Part shown: positions 19,658 to 31,150 of the stretch, piece by piece
How positions within the stretch are numbered: the stretch's first letter is position 1
Layout of the letters: every line of letters starts with the position of its first letter
Assembly (NCBI GenBank): GCA_910592205.1
Contig: CAJVPJ010000278.1
Coordinates: forward strand, 1 to 31,150
Length of the DNA stretch: 31,150 nucleotides
Direction of reading: 5' to 3'
Origin: Paraglomus occultum
Lineage: Eukaryota > Glomeromycota > Glomeromycetes > Paraglomerales > Paraglomeraceae
Made by a program: the position numbers and the translations under genes
The notes under the pieces: generated by a model
The model's database searches: none
What the model saw: only the letters and a program-made list of their open reading frames with translations
What the model was told of the DNA's origin: nothing

Positions 19658-19759
19658 GATCTTCCTTTGTATTTTTGGAAATACTGTATTGGAAACCAAC
19701 TTAATTTTAATGGCAAGTAAAAACAAACGCGCGAATCTTAATGACGAAAAGACGGGAAA

Positions 19760-20310
19760 CAGTAGCGGTCATAAGTATCCGAACGGCCCTAATTCGGGAC
19801 ACGAATGAGAAAACGATTTGGAAAATTTCCTGCGTATAAAGCCTGATCATTCGTAAAGTTTCGGCTCGATTGGATATTAATATCTCCAAAAAAAGAATTA
19901 AATCTCAACTTAACTTTAACCAACTGAGTAGCAAAAGGAATTTTAAAAAGTTGCATTTATGGAAAATGTTAAAATATATGAAAACCAGATCAAAACATAT
20001 CAAATTGCTTATTTAGAGCATAAACTTTAAAATCCATATCTAACCGATTTGCATAATCTTTTTTTGTTTTGCTTGCCAAATTCGTGTTTATACGTTTCTT
20101 GAATATAGAAACCGTTACTATAATTGGTAATCAACGCGCATAATATTATGTCAAAATTTTGTATGTGTATAGAGATACAACATTTGATGTTTGGCATCCG
20201 ATTGGGCTGAAATTTTACAAATAATCTGGCTTTATTATACATTATACGCAGGGAAATTTTCAACATTCGTGTCCCGAATTAGGGCCATCAGATACTTGGG
20301 ACCGCTACTG
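19760..20310. mobile_element. Long-inverted-repeat MITE, about 551 bp
   Basis: Arms of about 120-130 bases begin CAGTAGCGGTC at both ends. They share GGCCCTAATTCGGGACACGA, then AATG, GAAAATTTCC and TGCGTATAA, with small gaps. The central 290 bases contain no transposase. The open frames in this stretch are only chance readings of the arms. The CAGT end resembles Tc1/pogo elements, but TA is present only on the right flank. Confidence 0.8.
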
Positions 20311-20735
20311 TAATACTAGTCATTAACACATACCAATATAACTAACACCTCTGCTTATCATAAGCGCCGTTGAGCAAATGGCACATGTTCCATAAGAATT
20401 TTCTGCAGACGCAGATTAAGTACATGCTCAATTTCTAGAGGCAACCTGATAAGAGTTCCAGACGTAATAACAATATGAGAGATCTCCTACAAGCCCCTAA
20501 GACTTGGCCGAATTTGGGACTGCGCATTAAGTCTTATGTACAGTATATGATCGTTTTTGTATTCGAAACAGATGACACCTTTTCTGTCATAAAATTCTCG
20601 TGATTACAAATAGACTCTATTTGTATAGCCTCAATGTCTTTTTATTAGTTGTACGTTGTTATTTGTCTACGTGCGCAAATAATATCTATCGCACAGGTGT
20701 CATATTGTCCATTGTACAGTTAATTTCAACTATTC
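20311..20735. other. 3' flank of the DUF1765-like gene, nothing recognised
   Basis: Unique AT-rich sequence that presumably contains the polyadenylation region of the minus-strand gene ending at 20736. Confidence 0.5.
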
Positions 20736-23700
20736 TTAATCATTTTCCTTGTTTCTAGGGAAAGTAACTACCAAGCCGGGTACGTGCTTCCTCATTCCGG
20801 CACCAGTCTCTTTGGCTTGCTTCCACAGCCTGTACTCCTTCCGAGTCTTATCCAGTTCGGATAGTCCATTTTCTGCATACGTGTCTCTCTGTAATGCAAG
20901 ATGCCATTCTATGCTCGCACTCAGTTTGAACGCCTCTTGATTACTGGGCTCTATCTGCGCATAAGACGCTGACGTGAGATCTTTTGTTGATGAATGAGAA
21001 ATAAGAGAAGATGCCGACGTTGCTGATGAAGGATTCGAATAAATTGATGCCGAGGATTGATGCAAAGATAAAGCCTGCTGCTCTTCTACTTTATGTGCTT
21101 TGTACGCTGTAACTAATTCATGAGTTGAATTTATGCGTTCAATCCGACGCGTGTATAGTTTTCTGATTTTCCGAACTTCTTTGGAGACTTCACCACTAAA
21201 ATGGAATAATCGGATCGGTAAGCGCTAATATATGGGACGATTGAATAGTATCGTATAGACATGACGTCGCTACGCAGAAACAATTGTAAATCGTTCATAC
21301 TTACTCTTCGCAGTCGTCCTCACACCCAGTAGATATGCAATGAATTCTCTTAACTCTCCATACTAGCAACCTAATAAAGTATGCTCTAACAAACTTTGCC
21401 CAATGACAAAATAGCTTATCAAAAACTTCCCTAACCATTAGCGTATCTAACACGAGTAGTTGCAAATATTCTGGAGATGCTGTCAGAAGACCAAATTGCG
21501 AATATATAAAAGATAGTGTTCGTAGTAGAGATGAAGCATGATCGCATTCTTTGAGTATGACTGATATGAATGATACGATAAATGGAATGTCAACGATCGA
21601 CGGTAGAGTGGACGTAGAACAGTTATTTGACTTTGTCGTTGTAGTAGTTGGAGGGGAGAGTGCTATGGTTACTCTATAGTCAGGTAGAAAAGAAAGTAGA
21701 AAATTTTAATGCATAAGAAAATGTCTGTGCCGCGTGCTTGAAGTTACAATAATCGTATAACATGTAGAAAAACAAACCTTTCATCTATCGAATCGATGAG
21801 ATTCTCCATAAAATCAAAAAGACCTAAAATAAATTTAGTCGAGAGTCATACGATATAAATCTCAAATACCCACATACTACTACAGTTATCATGGTTTTCA
21901 TACTCACAGAATACTCCTTCCCAGTCATACATGTTAGTCTTCTTAACAACAGCCTTCAGCCAGATGTTAGGCATCTGCTCGTATATTTCATGCTCGACAA
22001 CAGTAGCGATCGTCTCTGCGAACCTGCTAGACGCAGCTTCTAGAGCAAGAGGCTTCTTGTTAAGCGATACGAATTCACCCATAGTAATCATTCTGCCCAT
22101 ATTATATGCCTTTTTGGCCATATCACATGCATTCGATCTTGGCGTATGCATCTGCCAGGTTCCGTTTGAATTAAGGTTGTAACCGGTTATTGCGTATACT
22201 TCCCTGTTGTATATGAGCAGGTCTAGTTTTTGTAAGAAAAATCCAGCAAAATGAAGGTATCCGGGAGAGGCAATATAAGCGAATGGTGACGTAGACGATG
22301 TGAACGATGCGTCTGACGAATCAGTAAAGTAGGATTTCAATGCTATATGATAATGTTTGTAGAAAGAAAAGAAGAGATCGCTATCATCTGCTAGCCATCT
22401 GCAAAACGGGATTTACGGATGAGAGAGTGTGCACGAGTTGTCAAAGGATATCGGTTCACACTATTCATTGATTACCTCTTTTTACAGTTTCCGCTCATTT
22501 CTATGTTTTCCGACTTCCATTCTTTCTTTGGGTTCCTCAGTTGATTCCACCATATTCTTGAAGTTTTATAGCAGAAGGGATGCATACGTTTGGGGAACAT
22601 GTTCTGCATCATTTCATAGCTTTTTGCCAGAGATTCAGATCTAATAGAGTATGAGTCGAATGATGGGTCTGATTAGTACGTAGATTATTATCCATATAAT
22701 AAACAAAACATCAGTTGAGATTCTCACCTTATTTTTTCATTGGGTTCAATTATTGCTAGTAAACGTTTTGTATGAAACTCTTTTACTGGCAGATCCCTCA
22801 TGAGAGCGTATGCAACTTCAGGTAACCTTAGAAAACAAAATGCTAAAATACGTAAAGACAAAGTGTTAGTTGTATTTTTTACTGCGCATTCATACTGTCA
22901 TAATGCTTAATTAGTTCATTCATCTAACAATAGCCATATATTTATTCACCTAATACCCTTGCAGAAAATGATATCCAATTTGTGAGTACTCCCATATCGC
23001 TGAGTGATTTGAACACTTTCTGGACTAGTAGCAGCAAGGTCTTGTTATACTCGGAAATAAAGTCAAACGGGATTCCGGTGACCAGTTCATCATCCTTAGG
23101 TATTATCGGTTCGGACACTTCAAGGTCCTTGAATTCGTTTCTTGAATGTATAAAAAACGTCAGCAAGAAAGAACTTACCACGCATACACCTTAGTAACTA
23201 ATTCTATCGCGATAAATTACCTTTCAATAATCAATAATATACTTTCGAAGAATAGTGCAAGGTCAACTGTATATAGTCTTCCGGTAAATAATTCGGTTAT
23301 CAAAATGTTCAGCCTATAAAAGATGAATAAAGTTAGTTGTCAATCGCAGTAAAGTAAAATTCATTACAGATAATATAGGGCTAACGAATGCTGATTACAT
23401 TCATTCGCTTGTTGTTTTCATCGTTTACAACGATTCGGATTTACTGACCATCGCAATAATATTCGACGACCTTCGTTTAATTCAACCATATTCGTTACTT
23501 TGACTATGCATGACATAACCCGACGTTAGCTTTCATAAACAATAACAAAGAACCAAGTAATAAGATTATGTAGAGACAGACGTTTGCTTGTTTTCTTAAG
23601 CCATGGCATTAAAACAGTGCGTAAAGCTCGACAGGAACAGCGGCCTTCTGATCTATGTAAGGTAAAGTGAGTTGTATGAGAAAGGGTAGTCGGAAGAGGA

Positions 23701-24109
23701 AATGGAACATGTTATCACAAGCAGTAATGCATAGTTACATTAGGGAAGTTATGTTTCTTATATCTTAAGTTTCTTGCATACTAGAATCTACTCACTTGGT
23801 TAATTCTTTTAGTATTGGAGTGTAATAAATCTCCTGCCGATGTCCTCTACCTCTGAATAAGGCACTACTCACACGTCTTCTCTTTAGTTTCTTATTCTTA
23901 TCTTCATTATCAGTCTTATTTTCCTCACAAATATCATCCTTCTTTATAATGTCACCCTTCCCTAATATTCCATTTATTAGTCTTGTATATTTCTTGTTAT
24001 CGTTTAAAGATATCATGGAATTTCTGGTTGACTCTGGTGCTGATGCTGGAAGTTTAGGTTCCCGTTCGAGGCCGTCTCTATATACAAGTGCCGACCAGAA
24101 TCTCTTCAT
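20736..24109 (-). CDS. DUF1765 (UPF0592)-like conserved fungal protein
   Basis: Exons: 24109-23796, 23652-23554, 23313-23221, 23140-22950, 22842-22728, 22640-22476, 22398-21908, 21823-21778, 21673-21305 and 21195-20736. All phases join, giving 780 aa. The start context is MKRFWSALVYRDG. The second exon (CRALRTVLMPWLKK) is too short for a long-ORF search but is open, has TACATAG and TG-GTTCTT borders, and supplies the LMPWL motif expected by the family. Further family-like stretches are FCFLRLPEVAYALMRDLP, WLADDSDLFFSFYKHYHIAL, ASPGYLHFAGFFLQKLD, and FDKLFCHWAKFVRAYFIRLL. The C-terminal 150 residues are Ser-rich then charged, ending TGAGMRKHVPGLVVTFPRN. The region is largely helical, with no clear membrane span or catalytic motif. 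DUF1765 proteins are conserved in fungi and slime moulds; molecular function is unknown to me. The family assignment rests on recalled motif order. Confidence 0.72.
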
Positions 24110-27100
24110 TTTAGATAAATGAGATGTTGGATGAAGTTTGCTAATTTGTGAACATTGTGCAATGGTTGATGTACTTAAATGGCGCGAATAGAGAAAAGAT
24201 TGCCTTATTTATGCAACGTTGTATTAGTTATGAAACAGCACCGTGTAGGAACTTTGATAATCTGTATCATTTTGATAACAATTCTTTATAATAATATTAT
24301 CATATGATAATGTCTGTACTTGGCGGGATGGTGAAATTTGAGTTGTCATTAGTTTATCATTAATAACTCTCAGAACACGGGTGAAACGTTGGCAGGTGCG
24401 CAAATATGCAGAAACAAAGTATTCCCTGTGTTGGCGTAGCAGTGATCATCGAGTATGCTGTTGACTATGACGTGGTTGTATGACAAACAAATTTGATACT
24501 ATGCACAATAATATATAATAATAATAAGAACTACAACAATAATAGTAGCAAGAATAACAAGACGACAGCAAGGCCAACGGTAAAATAAAGACACAAACAA
24601 TAAACAACGAATAGTGACAATAACGACAACAATAACGACAACAATAACGAGAACAACAACAGCAGCAACACTAGTTAGTAATATAAAGCGACAATTACCA
24701 TTCTTGTACTTGCATTCCCAGTATTTTCAATTTCTAGTTACAAATTCCAACTTGGTCGATATTAATATTTCATTGGTATTGGGAGTAAAATATTCTCACA
24801 TTGCTTCCATACTGAGAAAGCATCGTAACCCTTTTGCGGATATTGGAGCATATGTCAATTTTGATTGATTGGGATTAATACCGGCTTGTTATTGGTGACC
24901 TAAAACTGTGAGACAACTATTGGCATATTGGGATATTTTCCATTTTCTCTAGCCGTTACCAGTCATTTCGAGATTACTAATTACATTTCATTTAATACTT
25001 CAATCTTAATTCGACTTTTCCAAATAAATACTGACGGATCAAGCAACTTTCCCGTTTTTGTCAATCTGGCCAAGTGCGTTCTCTAAACCATACAATTACG
25101 ATGTTATTGACTTTGTTGCTTCCAAATTTCCTGCAGTCGCTAAAAGCTATTCATTATTTTATTTAGGCGAGTTCTCATCTGACAAAGGCCAATATTGGCA
25201 TATAGTGTCTTATAAAAACCACACCGGCCAATAAGGACGTACGCTGATCTGTTTTGTAAGCTCACTCACTGCTCATCGCATTGGCTCCCACAAAATAATT
25301 AAAGTGTCCTTAGGCAATTTTCCCATAGCTTTACCATTTATCGATCTTTTGGTACTGGCTTTTCTACAACGTCTTACATAAAATTGTGTTACTTTTCATC
25401 ATGCTATTGTTCTGAAATCGAAGTTACTTTGTAGAATTGTAGATGAGTATCATGACACAATAAACTGCCCAAAATATCCAAATATATTAATATCGTAGCT
25501 TCTTATTCTTTGTACAATTCGGCGCTTCATATTTTTTTATCAAGACATGTTAGCTGTTATATTATTAGTGTATTAAACTTCTTCGACGTATTATCCAACA
25601 GTCACAGAAGATCCGTAAAATTCGGCAACTTAGGGTAGTTCATGCTCCCAACAATTATTTCGAAGTTATCTTTCGTCTAGGTCAAAACAATATATCATAA
25701 TCAAACTAGCGTCGGAACATTCTCCGGACCCGGTGTGGATTGGTAGTATTTAATTTATAATATGAGATATGTGATTATACATGTGTAAGCACATATTTAT
25801 TACCAAGTGTAAACATCTATAATTTTTCAAAAGGCACGATTCTTTAGGTCAACTTTCGTAAACCCAGTGAGTTTATGGTAAGTGTATATTATTCTTGGTA
25901 TTAGCATCATCACCTTCTACTACTATATTCCTCTTACTCTTACTCAGCAAGTTACAGTAGAGGGTTTGGTAATGTTGAGCCTGAATATCGTTCATAACGC
26001 GTTCCCATTGACTGGCAACGCTTTTCGTTGCCAAAATGTGAGATCGGAATAACGTAACATGGCCTTACCATTTTTTAAAAACTTGGCCAGCGCGAAAATA
26101 GACTTACTCGGAAAAGTTAATTAATCAAACTTTGAACATTTAAATACGGAAGTGCGGTGCTATGCTTTGAAAGAGCATTAATTTTTGTTTGATATAGAAG
26201 AAAAGAGACAAGGTTTGTTTAACTTCGGATATACTGTCGTCTTTAGAAAATGACTTGCTCTGATATCAGAACGCCCATGTACGCAAAAGAGAGGACTGAA
26301 ATCAATTATTATTATTGAATCATTGTCAACAAGCTATTGAGAAAATCGATTGTTAAACTGACTTATAAAATCTTTAACAAAAATTTTAGTGAAGCAACTC
26401 TTTTGGTCGTATTATATAAAAGTATGCACCCAATTATTCTTAAACGACGCTTCTTTTCTTCAAATTCATCCTCAGTCGATGATAATAAAGCGTAATCTTG
26501 TATGCAGTCGCTGGCGTTTCATTCTCATTAGCCAACCTTATATCATATTTATTATATAATAAGGTTAGGACAATCTTGTAAAAGCATTTCATACTGTCTA
26601 CAGTCCTCCCTCAAATGCTTGATACAATAGTATCAGTAAAGAAGATAATGAAATTTAAATTTGCATCAAAGTGACCAAATAATAGGTTATCCTCATTAAT
26701 GGCTTTGGGATTCCAATGCAATCGCTCTGGGTGCTTTTAGTATTATTTACATTTTCAAGAGCACGTATTCAATAATCGAAATATAAAATTTATGCTTACG
26801 AAAACTGAATTATCAGTATATTAATTTTGACTCTTTGCCTGCAATTGTGTTAAGGTAGTGAAACGCGAATCAAATCTCAACGAATACGTTCAAGAGCCTT
26901 TATCAACAAGTCAAAACCTGTAAAGGATAATCTTTTGCCGATAAGTCGCTCGGATCTACTTTCCCTTACATTTCTTCTGTTTTGGTTTTTCTTTGGTTCA
27001 TCATAAGTTGACATTGATGCCTCGTTTATTGTTTATTATTCTTCGTTCTTCTTGATAAATTTTATAAGTGATTTTTCTTTATCTAGATAGCCCTGGAAAG

Positions 27101-28615
27101 TTTGATTTTTAAAAACATATGTAGCAATTTTTCTTTAGTTCCATGGTCGATTTAATGTAAATTAGTTTCATCTTAATATTAATATTTCTTATATAGACAT
27201 AAGTCTGTATTGAAGCGATTACTATAATGTCAAGGAAAAGTTTATTTCATTTCACATTCAAAATATCAGTATTCAAATTAGTTACTTTCAGCCACATCAG
27301 CCTCTCGAAATGTTCACTTGTCTGGTTTTGTTGCAGTCTACCCCATATAAGACAGCATGATACACAGGATGCCATGTCCCCTCAAAGTGAGTATCATGAC
27401 TAATAATAATGCTTTAACTCGACCCATTTTTGTCGCTGACAAATATACATGAGAATGGTGTGGCAAACTGATTGTTTACTCTTCACATGCAATCAATAAC
27501 TCTTGCTTAATCGGTATTGTCGTTCAGTCACGTCTTTTTGTGTATTGCGTCATTATAGTGATTTCCAAATTAGTTATTACACATTGCTGTGACAGCCTAC
27601 GCCAATTCGGTCTAGGCCGCGTATGCGTTCATGTATCAGTTTTGTGATGTTTTACGCTTTATGCTTTTATCTTTGTGGGGTTGTCCTACTGTAGTCTGAG
27701 TATAACCCGTCTCTTAATCCGAATCAGTTAACGAGATGGCAGCTTTCATGTGAGAGACGTTGAGACTTGCGCTTATTCGAAGGAATCTTTGTTGACTATT
27801 TTAATCAAAGTTGGAACGCCTTTCCCCTGAAATAGATGTTTGTTTATTAATTTTCACTGATGTTTCCGGATCATCGGGATAACTTTCTCCGGTCTACATA
27901 TGATCTTTTTCATCAATTGAATCAGATACCCATGCGATGCTTACGGCAATGATAAGCTAAATTTAACAACCATTCCTAAAGCATAGCCACACCATAAATA
28001 CGCGCACTATTGCAAATGTTCGAATTAATACACGAGGAATAAAATTATATATACATCCTTCGACGCGTTGATTAAATCCGTTATATAATAACGATGAGCG
28101 ATTTGACTAAAAATAATATTAATAGTTGCGATAACAGTGGTACATACTCGCACATCATTATCGCAGAACAGACTTGTCACGGTTGCATCCCGTTAGCTGT
28201 AAGAATTATACAATAATACTCTTAAAAGTACATTACTCAAACGTAAAGCTGGGTAAAAACGATGGATAGAACCACAAGTTTAAAAAGTGTCTACAACACC
28301 GTATATTCCTACGAATTGAAAGCGGCATAAGGTAAATATCAAAGTTACTTCTTCAGAAAAAAAAAGTGTTTGTAGAATTTTTAAATTTATTAAAAACGAA
28401 ACCAAAGAGACAGATTTAAAATATGTAAATAACAACGGCCGAGAATAACGTGAATGCAGAATTACAATTTAAAGAATGACGCCTCACAAAAGTGCTCCTT
28501 AAAAATTAGTGGATCATCACACTCTCCAAATTAACATTTTTTTCATAATTTTCCAAAAATTTTACGTTTACAAACACAACTGGTACCAATGGCTACAACT
28601 ACATATTAGATACAA
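24110..28615. other. Gene-poor 4.5 kb spacer
   Basis: I find no exon series, RNA gene or transposase here. It contains a 16-base perfect palindrome ATTATCATATGATAAT (24296-24311), about 190 bases upstream of the DUF1765-like gene's ATG. It also contains a degenerate AAC/AAT/ACG-rich trinucleotide tract (about 24505-24670). There is a hairpin GGCAACG-CTTTT-CGTTGCC (26014-26032) and an AT-rich inverted repeat AACCTTAT/ATAAGGTT (about 26535-26568). The 84-codon frame at 24614-24868 starts in the trinucleotide tract and is not supported. Confidence 0.55.
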
Positions 28616-30583
28616 TTAATGCTGAGACCATTGGATAGATTTCAGATCAATTCCCTCTTGTACCTAAATGGAAATAACGTTAGAACAATTCTCATAACAT
28701 TAACAGCACATTTATCGACTTACCATTTCCCATAAGGGTGACATGTCTCTTAGTTTATCAACATGCTGCACAACTCTCTCAATCACAAGATCTACCTCGT
28801 GCTCCGTGGTGAATCTACCGATACCGAACCTGATACTCGAATGAGCCATATCATCATCAGCTCCGAGTGCACGAAGCACGTAAGACGGCTCAAGAGAGGC
28901 TGATGTACAGGCTGATCCCGAAGATAATGCGATATCCTTCAAGGCCATAAGTAGGGATTCACCTTCTATATAGGCAAATGATAGATTAACGCAACCGGCA
29001 TAGGTCTTATTGGGATCTCCGTTACGGACAACATGCTCAACGCGTGACATAATCCCATTTACTAGACGGTCTGACAACTGTTTCACCCGCTTAGCATCAT
29101 ACTACAAGAAAACGTTACGAACAATAAGTAGAGAATTAAAAATAGTATAACAACAACCAATCGTTTAAGTCTACTTTCTCATATCTTTACTAGATAGCAG
29201 AATGATCTCACACTCTCGATACAGCCAAGAAATGCACCCTCGTATTATACAAGTATATAGGTGTACACCAATTCACAGATTTCACGTAACTTGTGCTGCA
29301 CACTTACCGTCATCTCCTCCTTGGCTATTCTACATGCTTCGCCCAAACCGACGACCAATGGAGTAGGTACAGTTCCACTTCTTAATCCTCTCTCTTGCCC
29401 ACCTCCACTCTGTAATGCTTCTAGTCTCACCCTCGGTTTCCTCCTTACATATAATGCTCCAACACCCTTAGGTCCATACAGCTTATGACCGGATATACTC
29501 ATTAAATCAATGTTCATCTTATTCACATCCATTGGTATCTTCCCGACTGCCTGTGCTGCATCAGTGTGGAAGAATACTTTCTTGGCCCTGCAAATCCTTC
29601 CTATTTCTTCAACTGGTTGAATTACTCCAATCTCATTGTTTACTGTCATGATCGATACGAGTGCTGTATCAGGTCTAATTGTTTGAGCAAGGAGTTCCAG
29701 ATCAATTAATCCCGACTCGGAGACTGGTAGATATGTAATATCGAAACCCTCTTCAGCTAATACACGACATGAATCAAGAACACATTTGTGTTCCTAACGA
29801 CTCCGGAATTCAAAGTACAGATGTAAGTACGATTGCATAAAATCCGTTTTGACTTAATACCCATGACAGTGAACGCTACTTACAATTTGAGTAGTAATCA
29901 GGTGTTTCTTTCTTGTCCGATAAAATCGGGCAATTCCTTTTGTGCTCATATTATTAGACTCGGTTGCACCGGATGTAAATATTATTTCTTTTGGATCAGC
30001 TCCAATAAGGGAAGCAACATGCTAAATTAAGGCAACATTCAATTAATGGTTAATAAAGTCAATCCATGCTCGTTACGTATATTCCATTCGCCATACATAC
30101 AACGCGAGCCTCGTCAACAGCCTTTTCCGCTTCCCACCCATATGCATGCGTTCTCGAATGTGGATTACCATACTGCTCAGTCCAATATGGTAGCATAGCG
30201 TCTAGAACGCGAGGATCAGTAGGTGTAGTCGCCTGCATGTCTAAATATATTGGTCTATTTGCCTTCTTCACTTTCGTGGTTTCAAAGCCAAGAAGCTCTG
30301 TGCATTCACAATTCGGTAATATAGAAAGCAATCCGTTAATGCCAATTCAAAAGAAGCTTCACACTTATCTCGAGAGTATAAAAAAAAACATCTATTTACC
30401 CGGCCCAGGAGTTATTGTCTTTGGAACAGTTTCCGTAGCAACAGCATGTTCAGAAGGAGTAGTCAGTGAAATGTATGATCGTCGTTCTCGCAATACTCCT
30501 TTGATACTCGGAAAAAGCAGTCGCTTAGTCAGTAGTCTTGCTGTCCCTTGTGATAACATGCTAATTCTCGGACTTCTTAACAT
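28616..30583 (-). CDS. NFS1: Mitochondrial cysteine desulfurase NFS1
   Basis: Exons: 30583-30400, 30297-30101, 30021-29884, 29793-29308, 29101-28724 and 28663-28616. All phases agree, giving 476 aa, in the normal eukaryotic NFS1 range. The PLP enzyme takes sulfur from cysteine as a persulfide for Fe-S cluster building on the ISU scaffold, with ISD11 as partner, mainly in mitochondria. The N-terminus ([20 protein letters not shown]) is rich in Arg/Ser/Leu with few acids, as in mitochondrial presequences. Family motifs follow in order: [84 protein letters not shown] (Lys binds PLP), [19 protein letters not shown], and the catalytic Cys loop [20 protein letters not shown]. The end is [13 protein letters not shown] 30583 is preferred over an upstream in-frame start because it begins the presequence. 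Intron 2 uses GTATGT, which restores the family spacing DEAR[10 protein letters not shown]. Confidence 0.97.
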
Positions 30584-31150
30584 GAGAAAAGTGTGGATTG
30601 TTTTTTTTTTCTCGAAAATCACAATCGATTTATAATCAGTATGTCCCTGTGCGTGTGACACAAATCTCACGGTTAAATATGAGTCTAGCCTTATTTATTC
30701 TGTATACCATGCTAAAGCGTTATCCCTTAAACTGTATTACTATTACAGGCAAATTTGCCTGTAATTTGGATCCGCCAACAAAATCGCTTTATATCATCTG
30801 ATGTTACTAAGTAAACACTAATAACTTAGTGGTGCCGAAAAAATTCGGCAGACCCGTGACTATGAGCCACACAAGCCATCGTATTTTATTGGGCAAATTT
30901 AAAAACGGCAGTCCCATGACAACTATGACATTTGTGTTTCCTGTTGTCTCACGCAGATTTCTTTATCGAGAATTGAGCTTGCGATTACATTTCCTTGTAA
31001 GGCGTTATGTTCTAATCGAGAAAGTTTAAGGAGAAAAGTCAGTGTATTAATAAAACTATATATTTTTCAATTGAGTTTTATATAATAAAGTATTGTAAGT
31101 TCCCTCGGAAGGCAGATACCTTGGCATTTTGAGCATCAACCCCCGTTCCC
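30584..31150. other. Upstream region of NFS1 with palindromes, no gene
   Basis: This holds the NFS1 promoter on the minus strand, then repeat-like DNA. A perfect 24-base palindrome (30742-30765, half-site ATTACAGGCAAA) is followed by ACTAAGT/ACTTAGT arms (30806-30830). A TGCCGAA/TTCGGCA hairpin comes next (30833-30850). Two degenerate copies of GGCAGWCCCRTGAC lie about 65 bases apart. Open frames here show no family features. Confidence 0.5.
30742..30850. repeat. Cluster of a 24-bp perfect palindrome and two hairpins
   Basis: ATTACAGGCAAA is followed immediately by its own reverse complement. Within 90 bases two further inverted pairs occur: ACTAAGT with ACTTAGT, and TGCCGAA with TTCGGCA around a 4-base A loop. 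This is typical of a worn transposon end. Confidence 0.75.

Noticed and set aside
19611-20266. Several 60-90 codon frames on both strands
   Set aside because: They lie in the arms and interior of inverted-repeat elements and overlap each other in all frames.
24614-24868. Thr-rich 84-codon frame
   Set aside because: It starts in a degenerate ACA/ACG repeat tract, has no family features and no splice context.
1-31150. tRNA or rRNA genes
   Set aside because: Several GGTTCGA-like B-box strings (for example near 3091 and 4933) were inspected. None has a matching A box or acceptor stem at the right distance.

Overview
This is eukaryotic nuclear DNA, most likely from an early-diverging fungus of the Mucoromycota. 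The evidence is AT-rich sequence, spliced genes with many short introns (mostly about 50-130 bases), fungal-type splice sites, and decayed hypothetical-gene families that resemble those I associate with Mucorales and arbuscular mycorrhizal fungi. The phylum is inferred from gene structure and family resemblance; the exact species cannot be read from the window.

Four conserved single-copy-type genes can be modelled exon by exon, with every splice phase agreeing. From left to right they are: DMC1, the meiosis-specific strand-exchange recombinase (+, 2194-4231, 11 exons, 343 aa); a BRWD/PHIP-type WD40 protein that ends in an acidic tail instead of bromodomains (-, 7872-4431, 8 exons, 916 aa), tail to tail with DMC1; a DUF1765/UPF0592-like fungal protein (-, 24109-20736, 10 exons, 780 aa); and NFS1, the mitochondrial cysteine desulfurase for Fe-S cluster assembly (-, 30583-28616, 6 exons, 476 aa). 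An unrecognised ORF (930-1535, +) lies at the left edge.

The middle, about 8-20.5 kb, is an accessory repeat-rich block. It holds a lineage-specific hypothetical gene (17938-16090, -) with a 3 x 114 bp tandem repeat inside its first intron, and a broken chimeric paralogue of it at 9.95-11.44 kb. It also holds a decayed pogo/Tigger-type transposon (12.5-13.94 kb), a second decayed transposon-associated gene (15128-14177, -), and several short inverted-repeat elements: 9104-9427, 12034-12352, 18128-18584, 19505-19657 and 19760-20310. Short shared promoter-like modules tie the paralogue pieces together.

The stretch 24.1-28.6 kb has no gene I can support. The conserved genes do not form a functional pathway with one another; they are housekeeping or meiotic genes separated by transposon-derived DNA. 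I see no bacterial-type operon, CRISPR array, tRNA or rRNA. The most notable points are an intact DMC1 containing a probable GC-AG intron, a bromodomain-less BRWD homologue, a hidden exon in the DUF1765 gene, and the repeat-laden expanded gene family.
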